In this document: piece by piece, positions 33,422-44,534 of the stretch
How positions within the stretch are numbered: position 1 is the first letter of the stretch
How the letters are laid out: each line of letters begins with the position of its first letter
Notes under the pieces: model-generated
Database searches by the model: none
What the model was told of the DNA's origin: nothing
Seen by the model: only the letters and a program-made list of their open reading frames with translations
Made by a program: the position numbers and the translations under genes
DNA from: Mytilinidion resinicola
Lineage: Eukaryota > Ascomycota > Dothideomycetes > Mytilinidiales > Mytilinidiaceae
NCBI RefSeq assembly: GCF_010093595.1
Contig: NW_022985437.1
Location: 3,380,630 to 3,444,629, forward strand
Direction of reading: 5' to 3'
Length of the DNA stretch: 64,000 nt

Positions 33422-34121
33422 CTATCTTTGCGCAAGGATTGTAAGAATAAAGGCAAGGAAAATAACAATCAAAACCAAGAAAAGGATAACACAGTTCATC
33501 CAGAGGCAATCTCCCTCCCCTTCAGCGGCAATGTGTTGTGATATATCGACACACATAGCCTCTAATGTATCCCGTCCAATCTCAAAAGCCTCTCGCTTGG
33601 CATCGAAAAGGGTTCGCTCAAGTTCCAAGGCCTTTTGTGCGAGACTGAGAGCGTCCCGCTCAGCTTCCAGCTTTGTGCGTTCCATGTCCAACGACTCGCG
33701 ATCAGCCTTGACGATTTTTTGTCGGTTGTGGGAAGGATCCCCGCGGCTGTTATGATTCCTTGCGTCTGTGGGGATGCTCGTATAATCATCGTTTGGAACG
33801 TTCTTGTCGGAGTCCAAAGGTGCGTAAAAGTGGTGATGCATATGTGTGTAAAAGTGCGTATTTGAGGACAAGTGCGGAGGTGCGTAGATGTGCATCCCAG
33901 ACTTTGCGCGACGGCTTGCTCCATGGGCCCCATCCTTGAAGGAAGTGGTGCCAAAGACGTTGAAAACGTGTTCGAACGGATCGTTAATGTAATGCTGAAA
34001 GGTGTCTTGCGAGGCATCGTAGGCGCCAGCGGTTCCGGATCGCCGCCTGCATAGTCTGTCAAAATCCATCTCGTTGCTGGGTTGATATAAAGGGTGATAC
34101 GCACTTATATTTCTTTGGCAT
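33422..34121 (-). CDS. Small tail-anchored coiled-coil protein
   Basis: Exon 1 is 34121-34105 (MPKKY plus two bases), the intron 34104-34056 (49 nt, GTGCGT...GACAG), and exon 2 34055-33422; the product is 216 aa. An unspliced reading would start at 34069 instead, but the spliced version has a better N-terminus. The N-terminal 70 residues are Arg- then His/Tyr-rich (HFYTHMHHHFYAP). Residues about 115-175 form a strong coiled coil (ESLDMERTKLEAERDALSLA...). The end is one hydrophobic segment, LFLVLIVIFLAFILTIL, followed by two or three residues, the layout of a tail-anchored membrane protein. No family is recognised. It is divergent from the 34461 gene. Confidence 0.6.
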
Positions 34122-34460
34122 ATCGCTACCGGCGAAAGCGTGCTTCATCTTGGTCGGAGTAGTCTCGAGGTTATGAGATGTTGGCGGACTGGAGCTCGTG
34201 AGCGGAAACTTGCGAGGGGGAATGAAAATTGAAGGTCGATTTGTGGTGGGTGCTTCCTCAAGATTTCTACTTCCATGGTTCGCTGGGAGAAAGACTCGTG
34301 GTACACCCTCCCGATTTGATTGCCCTTACCATGGTACGCTAGCGTCATATCCTGACTGCAGCGCCACCGAAACGAGTCTTGACACTACTGGTCTTCCCAT
34401 TACTGCTACAGAAAGCGCCGATAATTCACCTAAGACCTTCACATACTCAATTCTTCCCAA
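34122..34460. other. Divergent promoter region
   Basis: About 340 bp between the tail-anchored gene (minus) and the 34461 ORF (plus). No distinct motif stands out. Confidence 0.35.
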
Positions 34461-35632
34461 ATGGCAGAACCTCAATCACCGAATCATATCGGGACGCAGC
34501 AACCACCCCCTTACGACGCCCCAGACCGGATACAAGAGCTGGAAAGCAACGTGGCGGCTTTGCAAAACCTTGTAAGTACCCTTCAGCAACGCCCACCGGC
34601 GAAGATTCCTTGTGAATACACAAGACTCTTAGAACACCTCGATGTGCCCCCAGTCGAAGACCTTGACGATCCTGAATGGATTGAGGAGGTTCTCAAAGAG
34701 CCCGGAAAGGTGAAAGTGGGCACGTTTCGCTACCAAACTCACCGCCCATCTCACTCTTCAACAGAGTATGGCCATCCAAGCAAGCAACCAATTGTGACGT
34801 CCAGCTATCCCCCGGAACCGCCACGGATGCAGTCGAAGCGCTCAAAGACTTCTTCTATGTGTGCCTACTCCTCACTTACAGCAGCCGGGCACACCACAAG
34901 AACATACTTCGGCATGACATTCAAAATCACCAGGCCTAGCTGCGGTTACATAAACTTCAATCTCGACTATCAACTTTTTTTATGCCTGTTGATATTCACC
35001 GGTTGCTCTTCCTAGCTTGGCCGTACTTCGAAGCTGCGGACCGTCGCTCCATGAGCGCACTCACGCTAGCAAATATTGAACCCTGTCGCGTGCTCGGAAT
35101 CTCACCACCGGTCGCACTCCTCCTCATGCTGAGAATGTTCCCGTATACTGCCAAGCTAAGCCGGATTGCTCAATTTGTCGGACATGGAGACCAGTTGTCA
35201 ATGTTCTGGACCCCCTACCCACATGCCTTCGCCGCAAAACTCTGTTACGACGCAAACTATCTCGTCGATATTCTGGCACCTGACTTGAGATCAGCAAACG
35301 CATTAAAAGAGATGATACACCATATCACTTCCACGTTCTTCGTGACCTTGAAGTCTTGGTCAGACTTTAAGATTAACTCGACTGGCAAGAAGCGAGCTAA
35401 ACTAGCTAAACGACTACTCAGCATCGATGGCTATGAAGATTGGCATCACAGATGGATTATGAGGAGAGCTCTAAAAGCTGGAGAAAGAGACGGTTACTGG
35501 ATATCAAAATCATGTTCTTCCTCAGTGAAATTCACTGGGGATGGACCCATTCACACCGTGTCGAGGGAACATGCCCTTCTGCATTTTACAGAATACACTT
35601 GGATCGGCGAGGATGAATATGCTAGATCTTGA
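34461..35632 (+). CDS. Hypothetical protein, two open segments in different frames
   Basis: The first segment, 34461-35015, starts MAEPQSPNHIGTQQPPPYDA and contains a short coiled coil (RIQELESNVAALQNLVSTLQ) and an acidic stretch. The second, open from about 34932 and with an ATG at 34982, runs to 35632 and reads LLFLAWPYFEAADRRSMSAL through a basic C-terminus. They overlap in different frames. A spliced join is likely, with a possible acceptor CCTAG just before 34932, but I cannot fix the donor. A frameshifted pseudogene is the alternative. No known domain is seen. Confidence 0.35.
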
Positions 35633-36420
35633 CAAACTTAAGAGTGGTATGGCGAACATGAGGAAATTCACTGAAAAGACGATCAGCGGCGAGAAGGAGC
35701 ACATAATCTCATGTCATAGATTTTTGAGCGACAAATCTGAATGAGAAATTGGGACACAATCGATAAAGCCGTATCGTTCCGACAAACGGTCAAATGTGTG
35801 AAAGTAAACAAGGTTTTACTTCAGCGGCGTCACGTAGACTCGTCATGGGTTCATTCAGATGTATCCGATCGCTTGTCATTAGCGGCTTGACGTCGTCCCG
35901 GTAGAGTGATGTGATGTCATCCAGATTTTGCCAATAGTTAAGAAGGATAGTTCTGATAGCTACTAGCCACGTATCGAACCGACTACTTCAGAATTGTCAC
36001 TACGTAAATGGCGATGCAATTTGTTCTGCCATCTCTCTGAGTTCCATCAATCACTAGTACAACTTTTGATCCCACGTTCTGTACATCTTTGTACTCATTT
36101 GGCCGAGCGAGGCGAGGATGACTGTGATCTTGGATCAGCTGCAGCGAAGCGAAGAAAGTCTAGTCAAAATTTTGAATAGATCGCAGGTAGGTCGAAGAGG
36201 GTTGGTATACCAATCTGCAGATAGAACTGATGTTTTGAGCCTAAACCAGAGAACAGAATCGATATTTAGCCGGCAACAGGGACGGTGGAGCTTTTTGATG
36301 CGACTACATGCTTCGATATTGGACCGACCGGTAATGTGCATATCAACCCACCGACCCACCGACCCACCGGACACAGCAATGGGGCAGATTACGCCGCTCT
36401 GGCAATGATCAGGGGACGTT
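35633..36420. other. Spacer upstream of the aldehyde dehydrogenase remnant
   Basis: About 790 bp. This is where the N-terminal half of the dehydrogenase should be, but I could not read one in any frame. A short CCCACCGA triplication lies near 36346-36370. Confidence 0.4.
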
Positions 36421-37366
36421 GTGCCATCTTGCGTGGTAGCTTGCGCAATGCATTGTGGTGGCGAACTCGCTCGGGTTTCCGGATTTGTCCAATCCATTAT
36501 TGAGCGGAAATCCATGTTTTTGTGGTATTTGTTTGATCGGTTCAATGATGGCGGAGAGGAGTGGGAGGACATGTATCGGATTGTAAGCGAGAGGCACTAC
36601 GATAGGGTCGTAAGCTTGCTGGAGAATGCAAAGGTGAAAATGGTGTATGGCGGGAAGAGAATCAGAGCAACGAGGTTCCTTGAGCCAACGGTAGTTGCAG
36701 ATTTGGCTATCAAAGGTAAGCTAGCTCTTCTATGTCTTCTCATACTTGTAAACTTCCCTGCGACTGCCTGAGGTACGTGGTCATATTGTCGGACTCCAAA
36801 ATTAGATAGTCCCCTCGTACTGACGGCCTTTAGATCCTCTCCTCTCAACCGAACTCTTCGCTCCCGTTCTCCTGATCATCACTGCTTCGGTACCCGATGC
36901 CGTCGCCCACATCTATACCAAACCGCCCCCTCTTGCCTTCTACGCCTCCACTAATTTCTCGTCCGTATCGAAACACATTCTCAACATCACGCTTTCCGGC
37001 GGCGCCAGCATCAACGATGCCATGATACACGTCTCCCTCGCCAACGCTCTAATTGGCGGCGTCGGCGAAAGCGGCCACGGCGCCTACCACGACGTCTACC
37101 GCGTGAACGCTTTCAGCCACCTGCGCATCGTGGTGGCGTTACCGACGTGGATGGATCGCCTCATGAGTGGGCGGTATCCGCCGTATAACATGAGTCAATT
37201 GAAGATGATGATGAAAGGACTAGGTGTGCCAGATACGCCGTCCTTCAAGCGAAGCGAGGGTGTGGTTGATCAGGCGGAGAAGCGGTTTCGAGCCCGGAGC
37301 ACGCTAGCAACGTTCCTAGTGCTCATCTTGGCTAGGTGTCCTGTTCCAGGTCCATCTTCATGGTGA
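36421..37366 (+). pseudogene. Class-3 aldehyde dehydrogenase, 5'-truncated
   Basis: Exons are about 36421-36715 and 36834-37366, with intron 36716-36833 (GTAAGC...TTTAG). The C-terminal half of an ALDH3-type enzyme is clear: MYRIVSERHYDRVVSLLENA, YGGKRIRATRFLEPTVVADL, then across the intron DPLLSTELFAPVL, ASINDAMIHVSLANALIGGV and GESGHGAYHDVYRVNAFSHL. The C-terminal extension is hydrophobic, as in membrane-bound fatty-aldehyde dehydrogenases (Hfd1-like). The N-terminal cofactor half and the catalytic Cys loop are not readable upstream; the sequence before MYRIVSERH only vaguely fits. It is therefore probably non-functional, although the remaining exons are clean. Confidence 0.75.
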
Positions 37367-37609
37367 GACTGGAAAATCAAGCGTGATTTTGGGAGATATA
37401 TTACGACGGATACCGACCACTGTCGTGAATTGAGCTGGGGGCACGGGGACCCCTGACGTTCAATAGTGTACATAGTAGGATAATATGTAACGTATTATAT
37501 TTCGATTCTTGAATGGAAGACATCAAGACATTAGTGTACAGGTGCTATTCGACAGAACACTGGCTGCAGTATGAAAAGTCAAAATTATGGTGCATATTGC
37601 GGTTGATCT

Positions 37610-38161
37610 CTAGGGAATAGGCGGGTTCCCAACCAACCAGACGCGTTCTGCAATTCTTATCTCTGGGAGACTTTCGCGACACGGTATTAATATCTCGAAC
37701 GTCTTGCGATTCATTCTCTCGTCCTGCTCCTCCATTAATTGCACGACCACGGCTTCGTTCTCGAGCTATCCACGTTTCAGTTGCTCGCCGGCTAAATCTT
37801 CGCGGTGATTCGATGTGATGTCTACGCACACATGCTGCAGGCTGGTCATCGAGGCGATTGCCTTCCATACAAAGCCCCATGTGCGATTATTCTCAGTCTA
37901 ATTTCGTGTACCATCGGGTGCAGCTGGAGGCGTATCCAAACCATGGGGTATAGCTGAGGGCACATCTAGAGTAATATATCGCACTAGCTGTCGTGATCTG
38001 ATAGTATTGAAAGCGTACGGTTGTAGAATCTCGGCTAGGCAGACTTTTATGGGTGAAGCGTTGACTTCGAACGCTTCTATTCTCATGCAAACGATGTTGG
38101 TGAAGTACAGAAGTAGGACATTCTCCTGATAGCGTTGACAAATTAGCTGATTGCCACACAA
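37610..38161 (-). pseudogene. DUF7730-like paralogue A, N-terminally truncated with two stops
   Basis: On the minus strand one frame runs from 38161 to the stop at 37612-37610, interrupted by TAG at 37900-37898 and another TAG after LKRG near 37790. It begins at the LICQRYQENVLLLYFTNIV block, which matches the LTCRQxxxEAIxxLYSTNTF motif of its neighbours. Next come LQPYAFNTIRSRQLVRYI and WGFVWKAIASMTSLQHVCVD, equivalent to their W..IASMKGLxHL block. The first exon (the LPxELRxxIY motif) is missing, and 38.2 kb adjoins the end of paralogue B. It is a dead duplicate. Confidence 0.7.
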
Positions 38162-38349
38162 AATTCCTTGGGTTTGGGTATCATGAGTAAAACGACGGGC
38201 GCGATATCGGCAAACTCACATCTACCTACAAGCCAGAAGTATCTGTAACGGCATATGCCGATACCAAAACTCCTTCCCCGATTCCTCGGACGGAATTCAT
38301 GCCATTTGTACAAAACGTTTCTGATTGGAAGCCCCCAACGCATGCCTGT

Positions 38350-39534
38350 TCAATCTGGTACTCTCCAAATCGGATAAACGGCCCCTCCGATTTTGATTTC
38401 GGTCGCACGTTCAGCTCCGGAAGCTTCTAAGCCATACGAATCCCGTATGTCTATAGCCGGTGCCCTGATCTCAAAGCTCTGCAATTTTATATTCAGCATC
38501 TGGGCCTCCGCCACCCGTATGATCTTCGCTTCCCTTATCAACCATTCCTCCCTTACTTCCTGTCTTCTCCAAAAATCCTCATAACGTTCCACCATGATAT
38601 TGACCTGCAGATGCTGTAGGCCTTTCATGGATACGATGGTCCGCCATGCGGAAGGCCAATCGCGGGAGATCCAGTCGCGGGAGGTCCAGTCGTGGGAGGT
38701 ACAGTTGCGGTCTGGTGGCACCTCGGTGATGCGATGGAGAACTTTCAAAGATTTGATGGCGTTGAAAACCTCTGGAAGGACGTTGGGCATGTAAGTACGC
38801 GGTAGTGATGGCATCAACAGGTCCAGTTCCGGGGAGAAGGTGGCGGTAGAATATAGAATGGATATTGCTTCGAAGTAGCTGCCGTGAGTTAGCTGCATGC
38901 TCTGAAGAGGCCCCAACATTGCCGGGCTACCTCAGAGAGCGGCTGAAAGACGTCCACCAAGTCGAACTGTTGATCACTGAACCCGACCAATATTACTACA
39001 TTGAAGCACCCCAAGCGGTGTGAAGCAACTGCGCACAAACATTCGCCGAAGCAGCATACCCGAGCACGAGAAAATATTGTACTTACGTCTGCCTACAAGC
39101 GATCAGCATTGCCAAAAAGCTGGTCACTCCTCGGAATGGGGCAACATGATCACATCCGCACCGCCAATCCCATCAGCTCCTACGTATCTACACTCATAGG
39201 CCTCTAAGACGCCATCAAGGGAAGCGAAACGTGATTTCTTCGGCGCTTTCAGATGGACAACATGATCGCTTGCCATGGCTCGATAGATGGCGTCGCGGAG
39301 TTCGGCAGGAAGCCTAAAGAAAGCAGACTCCGACTGGGTGATTTGGGGCACGATTGCATCTGGATCCTGCGGTCGAAGAGGGAGTAGAAGAGAGTTTGAC
39401 GCTTGGGGGCGATGCCATGCGCCTTTGGGACCCTTTTGACGGGGCTTTTGGCCATCTTTGATGCCTCTGGCGCAGTGGAACGGGACGCAGATGACGGAGG
39501 TGAGCGCGTCAAGGAACTCGTCGGAGGGGGCCAT
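38350..39534 (-). pseudogene. DUF7730-like paralogue B, one frameshift
   Basis: Exon 1 on the minus strand is 39534-39087 and exon 2 is 38878-38350; the intron is 38879-39086 (GTAAGT...GGCAG). Exon 1 has FFRLPAELRDAIYRAMASDH, and exon 2 has YFEAISILYSTATFSPELDL and AWRTIVSMKGLQHLQVNI. Near 39124 the exon-1 frame ends in TGA (HSEE stop), while the expected LIACRQ block before the donor is in a different frame, so one base is gained or lost. An R/DW triplication (TSRDWISRDW) is present. It is otherwise well preserved, so the break is either recent or a sequence error. Its 5' end faces paralogue C. Confidence 0.72.
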
Positions 39535-39969
39535 GGATGGCTTCGAATGGAGCTGACGAGGATGTGTTGTCGCGAGGCGGGGCGGTGCCTGCAGATTGCT
39601 CGTGGTGGTAAACAGACCTCGGGAGATGACCGGCTCTGGAAATCGCCGCGTCGTTGTTTCTACCATGTTTTGTGTATCGCGACAAAGCAAAGGTCCGTCT
39701 TCTTCCATGTATCCAGAATTGCCTCTATAGGTCACGTTTCTGCTTCTTCAGCTTGCAGGTTATCAGGACCAATTGGAAGACTGCACGTGGTTTGTGTGGC
39801 GCAGCCTGTGGCTTGATCAGCGCCCCACCTGCAGCCTCAGGGACTTCAGGCATCACCCGCCCGCCGTTCTTCAGCCGCGCCTTGGAGCGATCTTCTTCCA
39901 TCCTGCAACTACTGACTGACTCTCTTTTCGGAGAAGTCTGAGGGTACGACTATCACCTCAACTAATAAT
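39535..39969. other. Divergent region between DUF7730-like paralogues B and C
   Basis: 435 bp between two outward-facing paralogues, a possible shared promoter. An open frame extends upstream of the chosen start of paralogue B to 39735, so B could start further out. Confidence 0.4.
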
Positions 39970-41167
39970 ATGGCTCCTCCTGCTGAGAGCAAGCCATCAA
40001 AGCGCTCTCGAACTGCCGCAATTCCTCGTGTCGTCAGCTGGATCCGAAGAGTGAAACGCGGAAGACGTCAGGCTCAGGCTACTAAAGATGCTAGTCGTGC
40101 TTCAATTCGTGAAGAAAACCGGCAGCCTCAGCCGCAATGCCATGAGAGACAACCACTAGATCAATCTATCGCAACCGCAACTGGTGTCGAAGGTTCCGAG
40201 CACCCTCTGACTCTCGAGGAACCACCGAAGGATGAGCCTCCTTCAAACAAAGATCTGATCGATGATGCAGCGTGGTCTCTAGGCCTACCATATCTCGCGC
40301 AACGGCAAGATCCATCTCGGTCTTCCTTTCTAGCACGGCTTCCACTGGAACTTCGCGAAATGATCTATCGAGAAGTCATCAGCGGTTCAGTCATTCATTT
40401 GTACAAACTCCAGGATGGATTACGCGCTTATGACTGTTACAGGCCGGATGGGCAGAAGTGTAGGTGCGGACATGTTGGCGCAGGACCAGATTCCAGGATC
40501 GCGAGGAGGTTATCGTTGCCTTTGACATGTCGACAAATGTGAGTACCCCCAAGTGTCCGTTTCGATCAAGTTCGCGACAGGCTTTGTACGTATATACACA
40601 CCACTATAAATGGCTATGAACCCCAATAATTCTGTCAAATCCTCTAAGACTTGACGCTGACTCCCACCTAACACGCGTACTAGCCACCACGAAGCCATCC
40701 CCATACTCTACTCCACCAACACCTTCGTCACATTGATCAACAAAGACATCGCCCCGGCACTAATCCATCTACCTCGTCTTCTCCACCCTGAGTCCTTCCA
40801 AGGCATCAGATCGCTCTGTATTCGCTGGAGCACCGATGGTGTATCATTCGCAACGTCTGAGCCAGAGTGGCCCTGGAGCCTCGTTTGGGAGACCATAGCG
40901 TCAATGAAGGGCCTCCGTCACCTGCGCTTTCACGTAGATATGTGGCATCCTTTACCGAGCTCATGGCGAGGTTGGTTTCGGCAGGAGAAGGGGTTGCTTC
41001 GAATAGCGGAGCAGCATGCGGAGGACATGTCGTTGAACTCGTTCCATCTGAACCTGCCGGACCCCGAAGGTGTGGCCGATCTTCCAGGTGAGCCTGTGGC
41101 GCAAATCAAGATTGGAGCACGGGTATATCCGGTCAAACGGGTTGGTCCTTCTGGTCTATTTGATTGA
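39970..41167 (+). CDS. DUF7730-like protein, paralogue C (intact)
   Basis: Exons 39970-40538 and 40684-41167, with intron 40539-40683 (GTGAGT...TACTAG); the product is 350 aa. The N-terminus is basic and disordered (SKRSRTAAIPRVVSWIRRVK). The conserved block FLARLPLELREMIYREVISG is near residue 120. A cysteine cluster (KCRCGH) follows, then LPLTCRQ, the intron, HHEAIPILYSTNTF, FQGIRSLCIRW and WETIASMKGLRHLRFHV. This matches the large, poorly understood family of ascomycete proteins annotated as DUF7730 (sometimes described as F-box- or 2EXR-like). The intron falls directly behind CRQ in B, C and D, which supports common descent. Function is unknown. Confidence 0.85.
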
Positions 41168-41468
41168 TGGAGAGGGCTATGATCCAGCTGGACATAATGT
41201 CGGTTGGCGTGCAAGCTTCGCCAACTGTATAATGGAACCACCTTTACAAACCCCCAGTTCATAAAGCCGGATAGAATTAGTTGCTTCCAACACGTCTCAC
41301 GTGTCCCCGGGGATAGACGCCACACCCCGGACTGCGCCACCCGCTTCCCCGCACACCCTTGTCCCGATGCATTCTATCACACCCATCATCATCACACCAA
41401 CTCCATCGCGCCTACATCCCATCCCTCTTCCACTCTCTACTCCCCAAAGACAAAAGCAAAAAACGAAA

Positions 41469-42476
41469 ATGCCTCATTCCCACCGCAGCCCCTTCTTCTG
41501 CATCCATCTCCACCTTCCCCATCGGCGCTCCTCTATCTCTTCGCTCCCCAAACGGCGCAAATCCTCCCAACTCGACCCACCCTTGCCCCCAAAACCGCGA
41601 AAACGCGCCCTTACTATCCCGCGCTCTCCGTCGACCTCTATCCCTTATACGATTGACCAAAGTTCTATTTTGTTTCGTCTGCCGCTGGAGATCAGACGCC
41701 AAATCTGGGCCGAGGTGCTCGGGGGCTACGTAATTCATTTCATCATACCTATGCGTGTGTTGTCCCACTTTGTATGTTCAGCACCCGAGAAGGTGATGTG
41801 TGGGTGTCGGATCAACGAATTCAGGAGTTATGGGAAGATGGCACCCAAAGTCTTGAGCGTATTGGTCACGTGCCGGCAGATGTGAGAAGTCCATTCCCTT
41901 TCTTTCACGACCCCGATCTTGCCTCCATCTGAAAGAGTGTAAATTCGAGACGAATAAAAGCTGATGTGGCTGAATTATCATGTCTGTATAGTGATGCTGA
42001 TGAGACGTAGATATTCCGAAGCGATCGAGTATCTGTATTCCGCAAACACGTTTTCTCTTTTGTATTCAAATCATCTCATACACCTATCAACACTCCTCCT
42101 GCCCGCGCGTCTGAATGCCATCCGTATCCTACGTATCCGTTGGGCTATCCGTGGGCTTCCTTACTACATCAGACCTGGCGGGTACCACTTTACGTTTCGG
42201 GAGGACACGGAGTACTGGCAGCAGTCGTGGCGAGCACTGGCGCAGATGAGGGGGTTGAAGGACTTGCGCATCAGGCTCGTGGATACGGTTTGGCAGAACC
42301 AGTGGCTACAATTGGAGAGTAGGCTGATGGAGGGAGTCAAGGAGGTCAAAACGCCGAGGGTCTTTGAGGTCGTATTGCCGTATGCTGAGAGCGAGCTTGC
42401 TTTAGACGTAGGAGAGACTGCTTGTGTGTTTAGGAGGCCGGGTAAAGAGGTGGAGCAAGAGGTGGAGGAGGTTTGA
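41469..42476 (+). CDS. DUF7730-like protein, paralogue D
   Basis: Exons 41469-41881 and 42011-42476, with intron 41882-42010 (GTGAGA...CGTAG) placed right behind CRQ as in the neighbours; the product is 292 aa. I chose the ATG at 41469 (context gaaaATGcc, MPHSHRSPFF); an in-frame ATG at 41366 would add 34 residues of low-complexity sequence. Motifs: ILFRLPLEIRRQIWAEVLGG, VMCGCR, VLVTCRQ, YSEAIEYLYSANTFSLLY, LNAIRILRIRW and WRALAQMRGLKDLRIRLV. The acidic tail is EVEQEVEEV. The protein is shorter than C and appears intact. Function is unknown. Confidence 0.82.
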
Positions 42477-43155
42477 AGAGCATGGGCGTTGAGAATGTCG
42501 ACATCATAAGTGAGAATGGGGCCCACTAAGGCTGACAAGCTGCCAGATCCCTTATCGGTCAACCGTGCTTGGCCGCGACATAGTTGGCAGCTCGTGGAAG
42601 AGATTTCAACAAATTCTAAAGATAACGCAGCCCGCGCGCAGACCAGAGTGACGAGATATGTCCTCTTATGGGACCACCTACGGCGGTCGTCAACTCTACC
42701 TTTGTTTTCACGGCACGCTTCCTAGACAAGTACGGCTATACTCATTCTTTTCGTACTTTTGCTATATCGGTGACCCGGGAACCACAATAGGTCTAAAGAC
42801 TATCCAATAGTCCACGATCATCGACGTCATCGACTGGTAGCCCCCCCGAAAAGCCATTTCTACTCCTGGTTCTGACCCTGCTTTCGAAATTCGTCTCGCG
42901 ACACCTACCGCGCAGGCATTGTGACTCTTCCCACGCGTGTCGCGGTAAAAGATGCAATAAAAACTGGCCCAGAGATGACCAATTTTTGTGGCATGAGAAC
43001 TACATCGAGAGGGGAGTTACGCTGCATTACGGTCTGGTGGGCGACAGCGTCCTCAATCTCCAGCAGCCATGGCCATCGGCACCCAAGGGCGTCCGGGGCC
43101 TTCAAGGAATAACGTCCGAGGAAATCCTATCGCATCTAGTATTCCCAGGTTTTGT
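42477..43155. other. Spacer upstream of the P450 fragment
   Basis: About 680 bp. I see short ORFs only; part may be decayed P450 sequence, but I could not align it. Confidence 0.35.
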
Positions 43156-43248
43156 GCTAATGAGATCGTGAAAGAAACCTTGCGCCTCTATCCACCAACT
43201 CGTCACGTGTATAGGCACTATACGGAGGATGGAGAAGATCTAAAGTAA
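43156..43248 (+). pseudogene. Cytochrome P450 fragment (K-helix ExxR region)
   Basis: About 30 codons read ANEIVKETLRLYPPTRHVYR and run to a TAA at 43246-43248. KETLRLYPPTR is the P450 K-helix with its invariant ExxR. No haem-binding FxxGxxxCxG block follows; the OYE gene begins to be read from the other strand within 200 bp. It is the remnant of a deleted P450 gene. Confidence 0.65.
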
Positions 43249-43418
43249 CGCACTGGTTGTATTATGAATATAGAGCACGTTACTTGCTCATCTCAATCTT
43301 CATCGCTACCACCGCGCCTGACCTGTGCCTCATGAAGCTCCTTCCGGCTGTTCCTATAATTAACATCACATTGCCACTAAACCAGCACTCCGTCTTCTAA
43401 TGCGTCCTCAAGACCAAG

Positions 43419-44534
43419 TCAATCCGACTTTTCGCGCTCCTCTGTCAAAAATTCGTCGCTAAAGGCGTAATCCACATATCCCGCCGGCGACCCGGCGACA
43501 TAAAACGTGCTTCTATCATACGCATGAAGGTCAAGCCCCTGCCTAATCCTAAACACAAGATCGGGATTCGCAATGAAGTGCCGGCCAAACAAGACTAAGA
43601 TCTCCTTATCCGGGTACGTCACGTCGACAAGTTCCCTTGCTTCCTGCGGCGTATACCCGCCGGCGACAAGCAGCGGGCCGTCCCAGAGCTTGTAGGCAAA
43701 CTCGAGTTGCTCATGGCCCTCGTAGTCGTCGCTGCCGGAGATGCGCGACTCGACGAGGTGGAGATACGCAATGTCTGAGCGACGGGCTTTGGCGATGACA
43801 TCTGTGAACTGCGGGATCGGATCTGCCATGCGCATGCCCTGGAACGTGCTCCAGGGGCTCAGACGGAGCCCGACGCGTTGTGGGCCTATGGCGTTGGTGA
43901 CAGCCGTGAGCACGTCGTCGAGGAGGCGGGACCGGTTCTCCACGCTCCCACCATATGCGTCATGGCGTGTGTTGCTGACGTCTTGGAGGAATTGGTCGAG
44001 GAGATAGCCGTTAGCACCATGGATTTCCACGCCATCGAAGCCCGCCCGGATGGCATTCTTTGAAGCCTCTACAAATTCTCCGACTGTCTGCCGGATCTCT
44101 CCGATGGTCATGGCCTGTGGCACCGCAGCGCCTTCTTCGATCGGAATGGCACTAGGTGCCACGATGGGAAAGCCCTCCTTTTCGGCCGTTTCGACATTTG
44201 CAGCACGGCCCATGGCGAATAGCTGACAAAAGATGAAGCATCCTTTGCTGTGAACGTCGTCGGTGATGGTTCTCCAGGCAGCAACTTGGTCTTCTCGCCA
44301 AAGTCCCGGTGCATTGGCGAAGCCGCCACAGGAGGATGCCGATATGAAGGTTCCCTCGGTGATAATCATGGTGCCAGGCACAGCGGCCCGTTGGCCGTAG
44401 TACTCCTTCATCAGGGGCGTCGGTGCTCGATCATCAGTTGCACGGAAGCGAGTAAGTGGAGCCATCCCGATTCGATGTTGAACTTCCACATCGCCTATCT
44501 TGAGTGGCTTGAAAAGACGTGATTGAGGAGGCAT
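43419..44534 (-). CDS. Old yellow enzyme-type FMN ene-reductase
   Basis: Intronless, 371 aa from the ATG at 44534 (MPPQSRLFKPLKIGDVEVQH); two open codons upstream are not needed. It is an FMN-binding TIM barrel of the OYE family: MAPLTRFRA, then VEIHGANGYLLDQFLQDVSN with the substrate-binding His/Asn pair at about H172 and N175, then TRHDAYGGSVENRSRLLDDV, and LFGRHFIANPD near the C-terminus. The usual QLWHxGR loop is changed to QLFAMGR, so the tyrosine/tryptophan surroundings of the flavin may differ. These enzymes reduce activated C=C bonds with NAD(P)H, often in secondary metabolism. It is intact, next to a P450 fragment and upstream of a transcription factor on the same strand. Confidence 0.92.
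   Translation of the reverse strand: MPPQSRLFKPLKIGDVEVQHRIGMAPLTRFRATDDRAPTPLMKEYYGQRAAVPGTMIITEGTFISASSCGGFANAPGLWREDQVAAWRTITDDVHSKGCFIFCQLFAMGRAANVETAEKEGFPIVAPSAIPIEEGAAVPQAMTIGEIRQTVGEFVEASKNAIRAGFDGVEIHGANGYLLDQFLQDVSNTRHDAYGGSVENRSRLLDDVLTAVTNAIGPQRVGLRLSPWSTFQGMRMADPIPQFTDVIAKARRSDIAYLHLVESRISGSDDYEGHEQLEFAYKLWDGPLLVAGGYTPQEARELVDVTYPDKEILVLFGRHFIANPDLVFRIRQGLDLHAYDRSTFYVAGSPAGYVDYAFSDEFLTEEREKSD

Noticed and set aside
34571..34623. GTAAGT at 34571 as the donor of an intron ending near 34623
   Set aside because: Splicing there brings an immediate stop, whereas reading through keeps a sensible coiled-coil frame.
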